This document shows positions 51,200 through 61,164 of a DNA stretch of 64,000 nucleotides, piece by piece. The number at the start of each line of letters is the position of its first letter. Position 1 is the stretch's first letter. The notes below the pieces were generated by a model, which was not told the DNA's origin, ran no database searches, and saw nothing but the letters and a program-made list of their open reading frames with translations. The stretch lies in assembly GCF_003751085.1 (NCBI RefSeq), contig NZ_RJJY01000002.1:992001-1056000 (forward strand). The letters are read 5' to 3'. Origin of the DNA: Micromonospora sp. Llam0. GTDB taxonomy: Bacteria; Actinomycetota; Actinomycetes; Mycobacteriales; Micromonosporaceae. A program made the translations under genes and the position numbers.

Positions 51200-52063
51200 T
51201 CAGGAGATTCGCTGGGTCGGCCCGTCCGGTCCCGGCTCCTGCGGCCGGGGCTTGTCCCCAGCCGGCGCGGGCTGTTCCGCCGTGCCGGACGACGGTGGCG
51301 GCGGAGCGGGCGGTCCGGACGACGGTGCCGGCGGTGGCGCGTACATCGGATGCGGGCCGCTGGGCTGCGGCGGTGGGTACGCCGGTCCCGGTTGGCCGGG
51401 CTGGCCGTACTGCCCTGGCTGGTGGTAGCCGTACTGCCCCGGCTGGTGGTACGGACCGGGCTGACCGTAACCGGGCGGCGGCGAGCCGTACGGACCGGGC
51501 TGGCCGTACTGCCCCGGTGGGCCGTAGCCCGGCGGTGGGCCGTACCCGCCCGACGCCGGCGGCTTTGGTCGCACCACCTGGTAGCGCCCCTGCCAGATCC
51601 GCCACAGCGCGTACCCGGCGACACCGAGCACCGCCAGCCAGGCCGCCCGGGTCAGCAGCGCCTGGAACCCGCCACGAATGGTGTCGTCGACCAGCACGAC
51701 GAAGCCGACCAGCAGCCCGAACAGACCACCGAACACTGCGGCGACCGCGTACTCGACGAGAGCGACCAGGGTCATCAGCCGGGCCCGGCCCAGCTCCGGG
51801 GTGAGGTGCGTGGCGAGCAGCACTGCCAGCAACGGGAAGCCGATCGTGGCCAGGTTGACGAAGTTGCCGAAACTGTCCGCCGAACGGCGGGCGAACCCCG
51901 GCCCGAATCCGAGCCGGTACGGCACGAGCAGGTCCAGCAACGCGGTGAACAGGAACACCGCGGTGGCACCGAGCAGGACGGCGGCGGCCAGCTCCCGCAG
52001 CGGCATGGTGAGGTCTCTGGCTGGCGGCCGGTCGCCGGGCCCAGCCTCTGGTTGCGTGGTCAC
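51200..52063 (-). CDS. Membrane protein with four transmembrane segments and a Pro-Gly-Gln-Tyr-rich tail
   Basis: A 287-residue protein from GTG 52063 (GGGAG upstream). After a short N-terminus, hydrophobic segments occur at about residues 25-45, 60-80, 90-120 and 135-150. The last 120 residues are low-complexity repeats of the PGQYGQPG type ending in PTQRIS. Such tails are common in actinobacterial membrane proteins. No function is assigned. It diverges from fbiA. Confidence 0.65.
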   Translation of the reverse strand: MTTQPEAGPGDRPPARDLTMPLRELAAAVLLGATAVFLFTALLDLLVPYRLGFGPGFARRSADSFGNFVNLATIGFPLLAVLLATHLTPELGRARLMTLVALVEYAVAAVFGGLFGLLVGFVVLVDDTIRGGFQALLTRAAWLAVLGVAGYALWRIWQGRYQVVRPKPPASGGYGPPPGYGPPGQYGQPGPYGSPPPGYGQPGPYHQPGQYGYHQPGQYGQPGQPGPAYPPPQPSGPHPMYAPPPAPSSGPPAPPPPSSGTAEQPAPAGDKPRPQEPGPDGPTQRIS

Positions 52064-52142
52064 GGATTCTCCCGGTGCTCGCGGGTGGCGACGGTCGATG
52101 CCGGTGAGCGTAGTGCTCCGCCGATGAACGAGGATGGACGGC

Positions 52143-53165
52143 ATGCGGATCGTGGTACTGACCGGCGGGATCGGCGGCGCGAAGTTCCTGGTCGGCGCGC
52201 GGGAGTACGCCCGACGCACCGGAGCCGAGCTGACCGCCGTGGTCAACGTCGGTGACGACGTCATCCTGCACGGGCTACGGATCAGCCCCGACCTGGACAG
52301 CGTGATGTACACACTCGGCGGTGGCGCGGATCCGGAGCGTGGCTGGGGCCGGGCCGGTGAGACCTGGGCGGTCAAGAACGAGCTGGCCGCGTACCAGGCG
52401 GAACCCACCTGGTTCGGGCTCGGTGACCGCGACGTCGCCACCCATCTGGTCCGTACCACCATGCTCAACGCCGGCTACCCGCTGTCGGCGGTCACCGAGG
52501 CGCTCTGCGCCCGCTGGCAGCCAGGGGTGCGGCTCCTGCCGGCCACCGACGACCGGCTGGAGACCCACGTCGTCGTGTCGGACCCGGAGCCCGCCGCCGG
52601 CGACACCGTCGACGACGACAGCGGCACCGGGCCGGTCGGCGGTGAGCGGGCCATCCACTTCCAGGAATGGTGGATACGTCATCGGGGGGCGCTGCCCACC
52701 CACCGGTTCGTCTTCGTCGGCGCGGCGCAGGCCAAGCCGGCGGCCGGCGTACTGGAGGCACTGGCCGCCGCCGACGTCATGCTGATCGCGCCGAGCAACC
52801 CGGTGGTGAGCATCGCGCCGGTGCTCGCCGTACCCGGGATCCGCGAGGCGCTGGCCGGCAACCCGGCCCCGGTGGTCGGGGTCTCGCCGATCATCGGCGA
52901 CGCCCCGGTACGCGGTATGGCCGACCGGTGCCTCGCCGTGCTCGGCGAACCGTGCACGGCGGCGGGGGTGGCGGCACTGTACGGCGCCCGCCGCACCGCT
53001 GGGCTGCTGGACGGCTGGCTGGTCGACCCGGTCGACGACGCCACCCGGGTGGACGGGATCGAGGTGCGGGCCGTACCACTGTGGATGTCGGACCCGGCGG
53101 CGACGGCCGCGATGGTCGAGGCCGCGATCGAGCTGGCCGACCGGCCGACCGGGGTGACCGGATGA
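52143..53165 (+). CDS. fbiA: FbiA, phospho-lactate/enolpyruvate transferase of F420 synthesis
   Basis: A 340-residue CofD/FbiA protein that moves a phospho-(enol)pyruvyl or lactyl group to Fo. The start [18 protein letters not shown] is the family signature, with VVNVGDD and [14 protein letters not shown] next. ATG 52143 is preferred to the ATG nine bases earlier. fbiB overlaps its end by four bases (ATGA). Confidence 0.94.
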   Translation: MRIVVLTGGIGGAKFLVGAREYARRTGAELTAVVNVGDDVILHGLRISPDLDSVMYTLGGGADPERGWGRAGETWAVKNELAAYQAEPTWFGLGDRDVATHLVRTTMLNAGYPLSAVTEALCARWQPGVRLLPATDDRLETHVVVSDPEPAAGDTVDDDSGTGPVGGERAIHFQEWWIRHRGALPTHRFVFVGAAQAKPAAGVLEALAAADVMLIAPSNPVVSIAPVLAVPGIREALAGNPAPVVGVSPIIGDAPVRGMADRCLAVLGEPCTAAGVAALYGARRTAGLLDGWLVDPVDDATRVDGIEVRAVPLWMSDPAATAAMVEAAIELADRPTGVTG

Positions 53166-54304
53166 GACTGGAGATCCTGCCGGTCACCGGGATCGGCGAG
53201 GTGGTCCCCGGTGACGACCTGGCGGCGTTGATCGGGGACGCCGCGCCGTGGCTGCGCGACGGCGACGTCCTCGTGGTCACCAGCAAGATCGTTTCCAAGG
53301 CCGAGGGCCGGCTGGTCGACCTGCCGGCCGACGAAGCGGACCGCGATCGGGTCCGCGACCAGCTGCTGGCCGCCGAGACCGCCGAGGTGGTGGCACGGCG
53401 TGGGGCGACCCGGATCGTCCGGACCCGGCACGGGTTCGTGATGGCGGCCGCCGGGATCGACAACTCGAACGTCGCGCCCGCCCGGCTGGTGCTGCTGCCG
53501 GTCGATCCGGACCGGTCGGCCCGGCAGCTGCGTGCCGGGTTACGCGCCCGGCTGGGGCTCGATCTGGCGGTCGTCGTGTCGGACACCATGGGACGGCCGT
53601 GGCGCAACGGCCTGACCGACGTCGCGCTCGGGGCCGCCGGCATCGACCCGGTACGCGACTACCGCGGCCAGACCGACCGGTACGGCAACGAGCTGCGGCT
53701 GACCCAGATGGCGGTGGTCGACGAGATCGCCGCTGCCGGCGACCTGGTGAAGGGCAAGGCTGAGCAGGTGCCGGTGGCGGTGGTCCGCGGCTACCCGTGG
53801 CGGGCGGAACCGCTGGCGGGGCCGGCCGGTCCCGACGGGCCGGGCGTGCGCCCACTGATCCGCGAACCAGGCCAGGACTTGTTCACGCTCGGTACGGCGG
53901 AGGCCCGGCGGGCCGGGCTGCTCACGGCGGCGACCCTGCCGCCCGGCGGGCCGGTAGCGGCGCCAGCCGGGCCGGCGGGTGCGCCAGCCGCCGGAGTCGA
54001 CGACCGCTGTCCGGTCGACGGCGAGACCGTGGCCCGGGCGGTCCGGCTGGTGTCCGAGGTGGTGGCACCCGGCACCCGCTTCGAGCTGACCGACGCCGGC
54101 GGTCAGCCGGCCGACGCGGCGTACTCGGCGTTGCTGCGCTGCCGGCCGCCGGGCGACGCACCGCCGGACCTGGTGCGCTTCGGCGCCGATCTGCACCGGC
54201 TACGGGCGGCGCTGGCGGCCGACGGTGTCGCCAGCGCCGACCTGGGTGCCGTCGCCGGCCCCGACGGCACCGTCGTCCTGCTCGGGCTCGTCGCGACGCC
54301 GTGA
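53162..54304 (+). CDS. fbiB: FbiB, F420-0:gamma-glutamyl ligase, without the usual nitroreductase domain
   Basis: A 380-residue protein. The CofE ligase domain (about residues 1-245) is complete: [38 protein letters not shown] and [14 protein letters not shown]. Mycobacterial FbiB is about 450 residues, with a C-terminal FMN nitroreductase-like domain. Here the last 130 residues are alanine-proline-rich and no nitroreductase motif is seen. The step done by that domain (reduction of dehydro-F420) would need another enzyme. Confidence 0.9.
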   Translation: MRLEILPVTGIGEVVPGDDLAALIGDAAPWLRDGDVLVVTSKIVSKAEGRLVDLPADEADRDRVRDQLLAAETAEVVARRGATRIVRTRHGFVMAAAGIDNSNVAPARLVLLPVDPDRSARQLRAGLRARLGLDLAVVVSDTMGRPWRNGLTDVALGAAGIDPVRDYRGQTDRYGNELRLTQMAVVDEIAAAGDLVKGKAEQVPVAVVRGYPWRAEPLAGPAGPDGPGVRPLIREPGQDLFTLGTAEARRAGLLTAATLPPGGPVAAPAGPAGAPAAGVDDRCPVDGETVARAVRLVSEVVAPGTRFELTDAGGQPADAAYSALLRCRPPGDAPPDLVRFGADLHRLRAALAADGVASADLGAVAGPDGTVVLLGLVATP

Positions 54305-54317
54305 CGGACCGGGTGGC

Positions 54318-55418
54318 TCAGACGTACCCGTCCTCGCCGCGTTCCTTGAGTGCGTCCACCAGCCGCTTGACGTCCTGCGCCCGGTCGCGGGGGCAGACCA
54401 GCACCGCGTCGGGGGTGTCCACCACGATCAGGTCCCGTACGCCGAGCGCCGCGACCAGGCGGCCGGAGTGCGGCACCACCACCAGGCCGCTGCTGTCTCG
54501 CAGCAGCACCCCCGGCTTCTCCTCGGCCGCTGGGGCGCCGAGGACGACGTTGCCGTCCGGATCGGCGGGCAGCACGTCGCCGAGGGTGTGGAAGTCCCCG
54601 ACGTCGTTCCAGCCGAAGTCGCCGGGGACGGTGCCGACCCGCCCGGCGGCGGCCGCGCCTTCCATCACCGCGTAGTCGACGGAGATGCGGGGCAGTGTCG
54701 GCCAGACGTCGCCGAGCACCTCGTCGCGGTCGGGGCTGTCCCACCTGGCCGCGATCCGGGTCAGGCCGGAGTGCAGCTCGGGCTGTTGGCGGGCCAGCTC
54801 GGTGAGGAACACGTCGACCCGCCAGACGAACATGCTGGCGTTCCAGAGGTGCCGGCCGGAGTTCAGGTATTTCTCGGCGACCGCCAGCCCTGGCTTTTCG
54901 GTGAACTGCTCGACCCGGCGGACCGGCCCGGGACCGATGGTGTCGCCGCAGGCCAGGTAGCCGTAGCCGGTCTCCGGCCGGGTGGGGGTGATACCGACGG
55001 TCATCAGCAGGCCGGTGCGGGCTCCGTCCACCGCCTGACGGATCGTCTCGACGTACCGGTCGGTGTCGCCGATCAGGTGATCGGCCGCGAACGAACCCAT
55101 CACGGCCTGCGGTTCACGCCGGGCGACGACCGCGGCGGCGAGGGCGATCGCCGCGCAGGAGTCCCGGGGCGACGGCTCGACGAGCACGTTCTCCTCCGGC
55201 ACCGTCGCCAGCTGGCGGGCGACCGCCGCGGCGTGCGCCGCACCGGTCACCACCAGAATCCGTTCCGGATCGGTCAGCGGCGCCAGCCGCGCGACGGTCG
55301 CCTGCAGCAGCGAGGCGGTGGTGCCGGTGAGGGGGTGCAGGAATTTAGGGTTACCGGCGCGGGACAGCGGCCACAGTCGGGTGCCGCTGCCACCCGCCGG
55401 AATAACGGCGAAGAGCAT
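54318..55418 (-). CDS. manC: Mannose-1-phosphate guanylyltransferase
   Basis: A 366-residue nucleotidyltransferase. The start LFAVIPAGGSGTRLWPLSR is the GDP-mannose pyrophosphorylase signature, and FTEKPGLAVAEKYL and DFGWNDVGDF are the sugar-binding motifs. It makes GDP-mannose for glycolipids and glycoproteins. ATG 55418 is chosen; GTG 55424 is possible. The neighbouring glycosyltransferase on the same strand may use its product. Confidence 0.9.
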   Translation of the reverse strand: MLFAVIPAGGSGTRLWPLSRAGNPKFLHPLTGTTASLLQATVARLAPLTDPERILVVTGAAHAAAVARQLATVPEENVLVEPSPRDSCAAIALAAAVVARREPQAVMGSFAADHLIGDTDRYVETIRQAVDGARTGLLMTVGITPTRPETGYGYLACGDTIGPGPVRRVEQFTEKPGLAVAEKYLNSGRHLWNASMFVWRVDVFLTELARQQPELHSGLTRIAARWDSPDRDEVLGDVWPTLPRISVDYAVMEGAAAAGRVGTVPGDFGWNDVGDFHTLGDVLPADPDGNVVLGAPAAEEKPGVLLRDSSGLVVVPHSGRLVAALGVRDLIVVDTPDAVLVCPRDRAQDVKRLVDALKERGEDGYV

Positions 55419-55496
55419 CAGCACATCATGCCCGGCACGGGCACGCCACCCGACGAGATGGTGGATACCTACCCGTACCGGTAGGTAGTGGCCGGG

Positions 55497-56660
55497 TCAC
55501 CAAGCGACCCGGTTCATGCTGGCGGCCCGGGTCCACGACGCCACGTGCACCTCGGCGCTGGACGCCCAGGTGAACTCCTTTGCCCGGTCCACCCCGGCCT
55601 TGGCCAGCGCGTGCCGGCGGGACTCGTCGTCGAGCAACGCCACCAGGTCGGTGGCGATCCGGTCCGGATCCTCGCTGGTGTAGGCGACCGCGTCACCGCC
55701 GACCTCGGGCAGTGACAGCCGCGGCGTGGTCAGCACCGGGGTACCGCAGGCCATCGCTTCCAGGATCGGCAGGCCGAAGCCCTCCCCGTAGGACGGGTAG
55801 GCGGCGACGAGCGCACCGCCGAGGAAACCGGGCAGGTCGGCGTAGCGCAGGTAGCCGGGACGCAGCAGCCGCAGGTGGGCCGGGACGTCGGAGACCGCAC
55901 GGTCGATGTCGTCGTCGTGGCCCTGCCCGCCGGCGATGACGAGCGCGGGTGGCTCGGGCCGGTCCTGCACCGCGCGCACCCAGCCCCGGATCAGGTTGGG
56001 CACGTTCTTGCGCGGCTCCTTGGCACCGAGAAACGCGATGTAGTCGGTGCCGGTCAGCCCGAGCCGGGCCCGTACCCGGGCCTTCTCTTCGTCGCTGGGC
56101 ACGTGGAAGGCGCCGCAGTCGACGCCGTGGTAGGCCACGTCGATCCGGGCCTGGTCGGCGTTGAGCAGCCGGATCAACTCGTCACGGCTGGCCTTGCTGG
56201 GCACGATCACCCGACTGGCCCGGCGCAGCGAGGTCTTGATCGCGCTGCGGAAGAAGGTTCGCCGCGACTTGTCGTAGTGCTCCGGTTCGGTGAAGAACGT
56301 CGCATCGTGCACAGTCACCGTTACCGGACATCCCGCCCGCATCGGACAGGTGTAGTACGGCGAGTGCAGCACATCGGCGCCGGCCTGCTGGGCGAGCAGC
56401 GGCAACCCGGTCTGCTCCCAGGCCAACCGGGCCGGACGGTGCGCGACCGCGGCCGGCGCGGCGATCACCTCGGCGGCCGGCAACATCCGGGTGTACCGCT
56501 CGACATCTGTACGCAGCGCTACGACGGAGAGCTCGACGCCGCTGCCGATGAGCGCGCCGAGGGCCCCCAGCAGGCCATCAACGTATCGACCGACGCCACC
56601 GCGGTCGGTGGGCACGCTCGTGGCGTCGATGAGTACGCGGGGCGGTCGACCGGCGGTCAC
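55497..56660 (-). CDS. Glycosyltransferase family 4 (GT-B)
   Basis: A 387-residue GT-B enzyme. The N-terminal DRGGVGRYVDGLL binds the acceptor side. The C-terminal half has GAKEPRKNVPNLI, then the YPSYGEGFGLPILEAMACG block with the EX7E motif that binds the sugar nucleotide. GAGGAG precedes the GTG start. A mannosyltransferase is plausible next to the guanylyltransferase gene. Confidence 0.9.
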   Translation of the reverse strand: MTAGRPPRVLIDATSVPTDRGGVGRYVDGLLGALGALIGSGVELSVVALRTDVERYTRMLPAAEVIAAPAAVAHRPARLAWEQTGLPLLAQQAGADVLHSPYYTCPMRAGCPVTVTVHDATFFTEPEHYDKSRRTFFRSAIKTSLRRASRVIVPSKASRDELIRLLNADQARIDVAYHGVDCGAFHVPSDEEKARVRARLGLTGTDYIAFLGAKEPRKNVPNLIRGWVRAVQDRPEPPALVIAGGQGHDDDIDRAVSDVPAHLRLLRPGYLRYADLPGFLGGALVAAYPSYGEGFGLPILEAMACGTPVLTTPRLSLPEVGGDAVAYTSEDPDRIATDLVALLDDESRRHALAKAGVDRAKEFTWASSAEVHVASWTRAASMNRVAW

Positions 56661-56858
56661 TGGGCAACTCCTCTAAGGGGGTGGTGGAGGGTTGTGAAGA
56701 ACGACACGTGTGCCAAGACTACGCCGCCCGACGCCGTCCGCCGTGTCGACGACGCGACCGAAAACGCGGCGCGGCGAGCCCGCACCGCCGACGATCAGCG
56801 GGGCGAGACCGCCCGGTGACAGCGTGTACGTACAGTGACGGCGCTACGCTCGGCCCCG

Positions 56859-57605
56859 ATGACCAACAACCTGGCCGGGCTACTCGCGGTCGCCGTCGCG
56901 GCGGACCCGACGAGGCCCCTGCTCACCTGGTACGACGACGCGACCGGCGACCGGACCGAACTGTCCGGCGCGACGCTGGCCAACTGGGTGGCCAAGACCG
57001 CCAACCTGGTGGTGGACGGGGCCGGCGCGGCCGCCGGTGACCACGCCGACGTCGCGTTGCCAGCCCACTGGCAGACCGCTGGCGTCCTGCTCGGTTGCTG
57101 GTCGGCCGCGCTGGTGGTGCGGACCGCCCCGGCCGCCGGGCCCGGTACCCCGGCCGGCCGGGACCCGCTGCCGGCGCTGCCCGACGACCCGGCCGCGGAA
57201 GTGCTCTTCGCCAGCCCACCGGCGGTGCCCGAGGTCGATCGGCGGCCCGTCGGCGAGCGCTACCTGCTCAGCCTCGCCCCGATGGCGGCACCCGCCCGGG
57301 AACTGCCGCCCGGCTGGACCGACTACATCACCGAGGTACGCGGCCACGGCGACCACTTCACCCCGTACCCGGCGGTCGACCGACAGGACGCGGAGCTGGC
57401 CGGCCGGGCCCGCCGGCGCGGCGCGGAGCTGGGCATCGGGGCCGGGGCCCGGGTCCTGATCGACTGCGACCGGTACCCGGACCCGACCGACTGGCTGCTG
57501 GCGCCGCTGGCCGCCGAGGCGACCATGGTGCTCTGCCGCAACCTCGACCGGCAGCGACTCGACGGGCGGGTGGACAGCGAAAAGGTCGATCTGGTGCTGG
57601 CCTGA
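56859..57605 (+). CDS. TIGR03089-family protein
   Basis: A 248-residue actinobacterial protein of the TIGR03089 type. It resembles the N-terminal part of AMP-binding acyl-CoA synthetases (LLTWYDDATGDRTELSGATLANWVAKTANL in two pieces) but lacks the catalytic core. The function is unknown. ATG 56859 lies nine bases after TACGCT (56845-56850), so the transcript may be leaderless. Confidence 0.8.
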   Translation: MTNNLAGLLAVAVAADPTRPLLTWYDDATGDRTELSGATLANWVAKTANLVVDGAGAAAGDHADVALPAHWQTAGVLLGCWSAALVVRTAPAAGPGTPAGRDPLPALPDDPAAEVLFASPPAVPEVDRRPVGERYLLSLAPMAAPARELPPGWTDYITEVRGHGDHFTPYPAVDRQDAELAGRARRRGAELGIGAGARVLIDCDRYPDPTDWLLAPLAAEATMVLCRNLDRQRLDGRVDSEKVDLVLA

Positions 57606-57642
57606 GTGGTCGTCGTCGGCGCCGCCGGACGGTCAGAACCGG

Positions 57643-57999
57643 TCAGAGTTCGCGGGGGACCACTTCCCGCAGTTCGCCGTCCGGCGCGCACACGTAGAAC
57701 CCGGCCCGGTCGGCCAGCCACGGCTTGCCGGCCGCCTCACCGTCGCTGAGCAGCTTCTCCTGCACGCCGAGGATGATGTACCGGGACCCGTCCGGGTTGC
57801 CGGCCCGCCAGCCCGGGCCGTACAGCCGGTCGACCAGCATCTCGCGACGTTGTCGCGGTACCGCGCCGTCCACCACCCAGTCGGTTGGCAGCCGGTACCA
57901 GAACGTCCGGGTTATCCCGGCCAGCGGGTTGAAGGCGTGTGCCCCCTCGACCCGGACGCCGAGCGTGTCGGTGATCTTCAAGCGGAAGTAGACACCCAC
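57643..57999 (-). CDS. Uncharacterised protein (118 residues)
   Basis: I do not recognise it. The coding character is good and there is no signal peptide. Segments FNPLAGITRTFWYRLPTDWV and RYIILGVQEKLLSDGEA suggest a small alpha-beta fold. It is convergent with TIGR03089 and stands alone on its strand. Confidence 0.6.
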   Translation of the reverse strand: MGVYFRLKITDTLGVRVEGAHAFNPLAGITRTFWYRLPTDWVVDGAVPRQRREMLVDRLYGPGWRAGNPDGSRYIILGVQEKLLSDGEAAGKPWLADRAGFYVCAPDGELREVVPREL

Positions 58000-58050
58000 G
58001 TCTGTGAGACGCGCTGCGCTGACGCTGCGTTGCCATCCCGGCGGAATCGG

Positions 58051-60063
58051 TCAACCGACCGACGTCCCCCGGTCCTGGGCGAACCGGATGAACGGCGCCA
58101 ACGCCGCCGGATCGGTCAACGCCCCGGCCGCCGCCGCCTGCCCGGCCGGCACCCCGGTGAGGATCTTCTTCACCGGCACCTCCAGCTTCTTGCCGGACAG
58201 TGTCCGGGGCACGGCCGCGACCTGGTGGATCCCGTCCGGCACGTGCCGCGGCGACAGCGCCGAGCGCAGCTCGCGCACGATCCGGGTACGCAGCGCGTCG
58301 TCCAGCCCGCCCCCGGCCCGCAGCGCCACGAACAGCAGCAGCTCCCCCGCCCCGCCTTGCGGATCCTCCAGGTGGATCACCAACGAGTCGGCGACCTCCG
58401 GCAACGCCTCCACCACCGAGTAGAACTCGGCGGTGCCCAGCCGCACGCCGCCCCGGTTCAGGGTGGCGTCCGAGCGGCCGGTGATCGCGCAGGCGCCGTG
58501 CTCGGCGATGGTGATCCAGTCGCCGTGGCACCAGACGCCCGGGTACCGGTCGAAGTACGCCTGCCGGTAACGGCTGCCGTCCGGGTCGTTCCAGAACCCG
58601 ACCGGCATGCTCGGCATCGGCTCGGTGATCACCAGCTCGCCCAGCTCACCGACGACCGTCCGGCCGTCGGCGGCCCGGGCCTCGACCCGTGCGCCCAGGC
58701 ACCGGCAGGCGATCTCCCCGGCCCGCACCGGCAGCAGCGGTACGCCGCCCACGAACCCGGTGCACACGTCGGTGCCGCCGGACAGCGACGCCAGCTGCAG
58801 ATCCTCGCCGACCGACCGATACACCCAGGTGAATCCCTCGGCCGGCAGCGGCGCCCCGGTCGAGCCGACCCCGCGCAGCCGGGACAGGTCGGCGATCTCC
58901 CGCGGCACCAGGCCTTCCTTGCGGCAGGCCAGCAGGAACGGCGCCGAGGTGCCGAAGTAGGTGGTGCCGGTCTCGGCGGCCAGCCGCCACAGGGTGCCCA
59001 GGTCCGGGCTGGCCGGGCCGCCCGGCGTCGCGCGCACCGCCGGGTTGCCGTCGAACAGCACGATCGCCGCACCCACCGCCGGCCCGGAGGCGAGATAGTT
59101 CCACATCATCCAGCCGGTGGTGGTGAACCAGAAGAAGCGGTCCCCCGGTCCCAGATCGTGATGCAATGCCAGCATCTTCAGATGCTCTAGCAGGATGCCG
59201 CCGTGCCGGTGCACGATCGGCTTGGGCAGCCCGGTGGTGCCCGACGAGTAGAGCACGTACAGCGGCTGGTCGAACGGCACCGTGTCGAACGCCAACGGCT
59301 CGTCGGTCGGCGCGGCGAGCGCACTCCAGGTCGAGGTGGCCCAGGGCAGCTCGGCCGGGTCGGCCACCGCCGACAGGTACGGGATCAGCACCCGGTGCCG
59401 CGCCGACGGCAACGCGTCCGCGATCGCCGCCACCTCGGCCCGGCGGTCGACCGCCTTGTCGCCGTACCGGTAGCCGTCGACCGCGACCAGCACCGTCGGC
59501 TCGATCTGCTGCCAGCGGTCGGTGACGCTGCGGGTGCCGAACTCCGGCGCACAGGACGAGAAGATCGCGCCCAGGCTGGCGGTGGCCAGCATCAGCACGT
59601 ACGTCTCGGGGATGTTCGGCGCGTACGCGGCGACCCGGTCCCCCGGCCCCACCCCGAGTCGGCGCAGCCCGGCCCGCACCCGGCGGACCTCGTCGCGCAG
59701 TTGCCCGACGGTGAGGGTTACCGGCGCTCGGGTCTGGCTGTGCGCGATCACCACCGGGGCGTCCTCGGCCAGCCCGGGTGCGCGCAGCACGTGCTCGGCG
59801 TAGTTGAGCCGGGCGCCGGGGAACCACCGCGCGCCGGGCATCCGCCGGTCGGCGAGCACCTGCTCGGCCGGCTGATGACCGACCACCTCGAAGTACTCCC
59901 AGACCGACCCCCAGAACCCCGCCAGGTCGTCGACCGACCACTGCCACAGCTGCTGGTAGTCGGCGAACCGCAGCCCCCGGGTGCGCTCCAGCCACGCCAG
60001 GTACCCGCCGATCCGGGTCCGCTGCCGCACGTCCGCCGGTGGGCGCCACAGCACCTCGCTCAC
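58051..60063 (-). CDS. Acetoacetate-CoA ligase
   Basis: A 670-residue adenylate-forming enzyme. The N-terminal YLAWLERTRGLRFADYQQLW and ARLNYAEHVL regions are typical of acetoacetyl-CoA synthetases. The AMP-binding motif is LYSSGTTGLPKPI, followed by FFWFTTTGWMMWN and the lysine motif RTLSGKKLEVPVKKI. It activates acetoacetate for lipid or storage metabolism. GTG 60063 with GGGGAGGAG upstream is chosen over the longer frame. Confidence 0.92.
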   Translation of the reverse strand: MSEVLWRPPADVRQRTRIGGYLAWLERTRGLRFADYQQLWQWSVDDLAGFWGSVWEYFEVVGHQPAEQVLADRRMPGARWFPGARLNYAEHVLRAPGLAEDAPVVIAHSQTRAPVTLTVGQLRDEVRRVRAGLRRLGVGPGDRVAAYAPNIPETYVLMLATASLGAIFSSCAPEFGTRSVTDRWQQIEPTVLVAVDGYRYGDKAVDRRAEVAAIADALPSARHRVLIPYLSAVADPAELPWATSTWSALAAPTDEPLAFDTVPFDQPLYVLYSSGTTGLPKPIVHRHGGILLEHLKMLALHHDLGPGDRFFWFTTTGWMMWNYLASGPAVGAAIVLFDGNPAVRATPGGPASPDLGTLWRLAAETGTTYFGTSAPFLLACRKEGLVPREIADLSRLRGVGSTGAPLPAEGFTWVYRSVGEDLQLASLSGGTDVCTGFVGGVPLLPVRAGEIACRCLGARVEARAADGRTVVGELGELVITEPMPSMPVGFWNDPDGSRYRQAYFDRYPGVWCHGDWITIAEHGACAITGRSDATLNRGGVRLGTAEFYSVVEALPEVADSLVIHLEDPQGGAGELLLFVALRAGGGLDDALRTRIVRELRSALSPRHVPDGIHQVAAVPRTLSGKKLEVPVKKILTGVPAGQAAAAGALTDPAALAPFIRFAQDRGTSVG

Positions 60064-60338
60064 GCCTGACACTCCTCCCCGGGTCACGGCCGCGTCGCCG
60101 GACCGCGTGTGGCCGTCCACTTCCATCCTCGCGTACGTCGGGCGCCGCCAGCGGCGGTGCCGCTGATCGATTGTCCTGCCAACCGGGACGCGACGGAGCG
60201 TGCCGGGAACACAAGCTGTCGTCGGCAGGTAGCGCAACGGGCACAGGCTGCGGCGTGCGCCAACGCGTACCCGAAAAAGTGCGCCGCCCCGCTGCGCCCC
60301 TGCCCGAGCCTCCCCGCCCGAAACGGTACGGTTCGCCC

Positions 60339-61076
60339 ATGCGTCATCTCTGGAGCTTCCTCAGCGGTCTGGCTGCGGCACCGCTGTGCTGGTTGCTGAT
60401 CGCGGTCGGCCAGACGACGTCGGCCCGCACCATCGCCGGCTGGGTGACCGACGGCAGCTACCACACGGCGACCCTGCTGGCACCGGCCGCGTTCGTGTTC
60501 GCCGCCGGTCTGCTGCTCGGGCTGCTGGGCACGCTACGGTTCTCCCCGCTCGGTCCACTCACCGCCGGGCTGGCCCTGGCCGCCCCGTACGTCGCGATGT
60601 TCGTCGACCCGTTCGGTGCCCGTGACCTGATCGGTACGCCGTGGCGGCTCTTCGGTGAACCGGTGGTGCTGCTGCAGCCGGTGGAGAACGGCACCCTCGG
60701 GTTACTCGGGGTGCTGCTCAGCACCGCGGTGCTGAGCCGGCAGCGGTGGCGGTCCCGGCCCGCGACGAACGGCACCGCCGCCGACAAGGCCGGCTCCGAC
60801 GCGGCGGCGGCAGAGCCGCTGCCGGTCCGGCCGCTCGGCGAGTTCGACCCGTCGCTCTGGTCGCTGCCGGGCGGCGGCACCACGATGTCGGACGAGTCCG
60901 CCAACGCGCCGACCGGCCCGGACCGGGCCGACGCCGACTGGCCGGCGTCGGCGACGAAGACGCGGACGACACTGGCCGCGCCGGCCGAAGACGTTCGACC
61001 CGACGGCGTTCGACCCGACGGCGACGGGCTACGGCCGGCCCGGCCCATCCCCCGGTCCAGTCGGGTGATTCGCTGA
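60339..61076 (+). CDS. Membrane protein, first of two related copies
   Basis: A 245-residue protein. It begins MRHLWSFLSGLAAAPLCWLLIAVG and has four hydrophobic segments in the first 140 residues. A hydrophilic tail (DPSLWSLPGGGTTMSDES) follows. It shares its start and layout with the next gene. TACGGT at 60327-60332 precedes ATG 60339 closely, so it may be leaderless. The function is unknown. Confidence 0.7.
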   Translation: MRHLWSFLSGLAAAPLCWLLIAVGQTTSARTIAGWVTDGSYHTATLLAPAAFVFAAGLLLGLLGTLRFSPLGPLTAGLALAAPYVAMFVDPFGARDLIGTPWRLFGEPVVLLQPVENGTLGLLGVLLSTAVLSRQRWRSRPATNGTAADKAGSDAAAAEPLPVRPLGEFDPSLWSLPGGGTTMSDESANAPTGPDRADADWPASATKTRTTLAAPAEDVRPDGVRPDGDGLRPARPIPRSSRVIR

Positions 61077-61164
61077 ACCGACCCACCGACTTACCGACCG
61101 TCGCCGGTGACGTTGCGCCTGGCGGGTACCGTGCCGGAAGGCACCATCCCCGCGAGGAGGTCAG

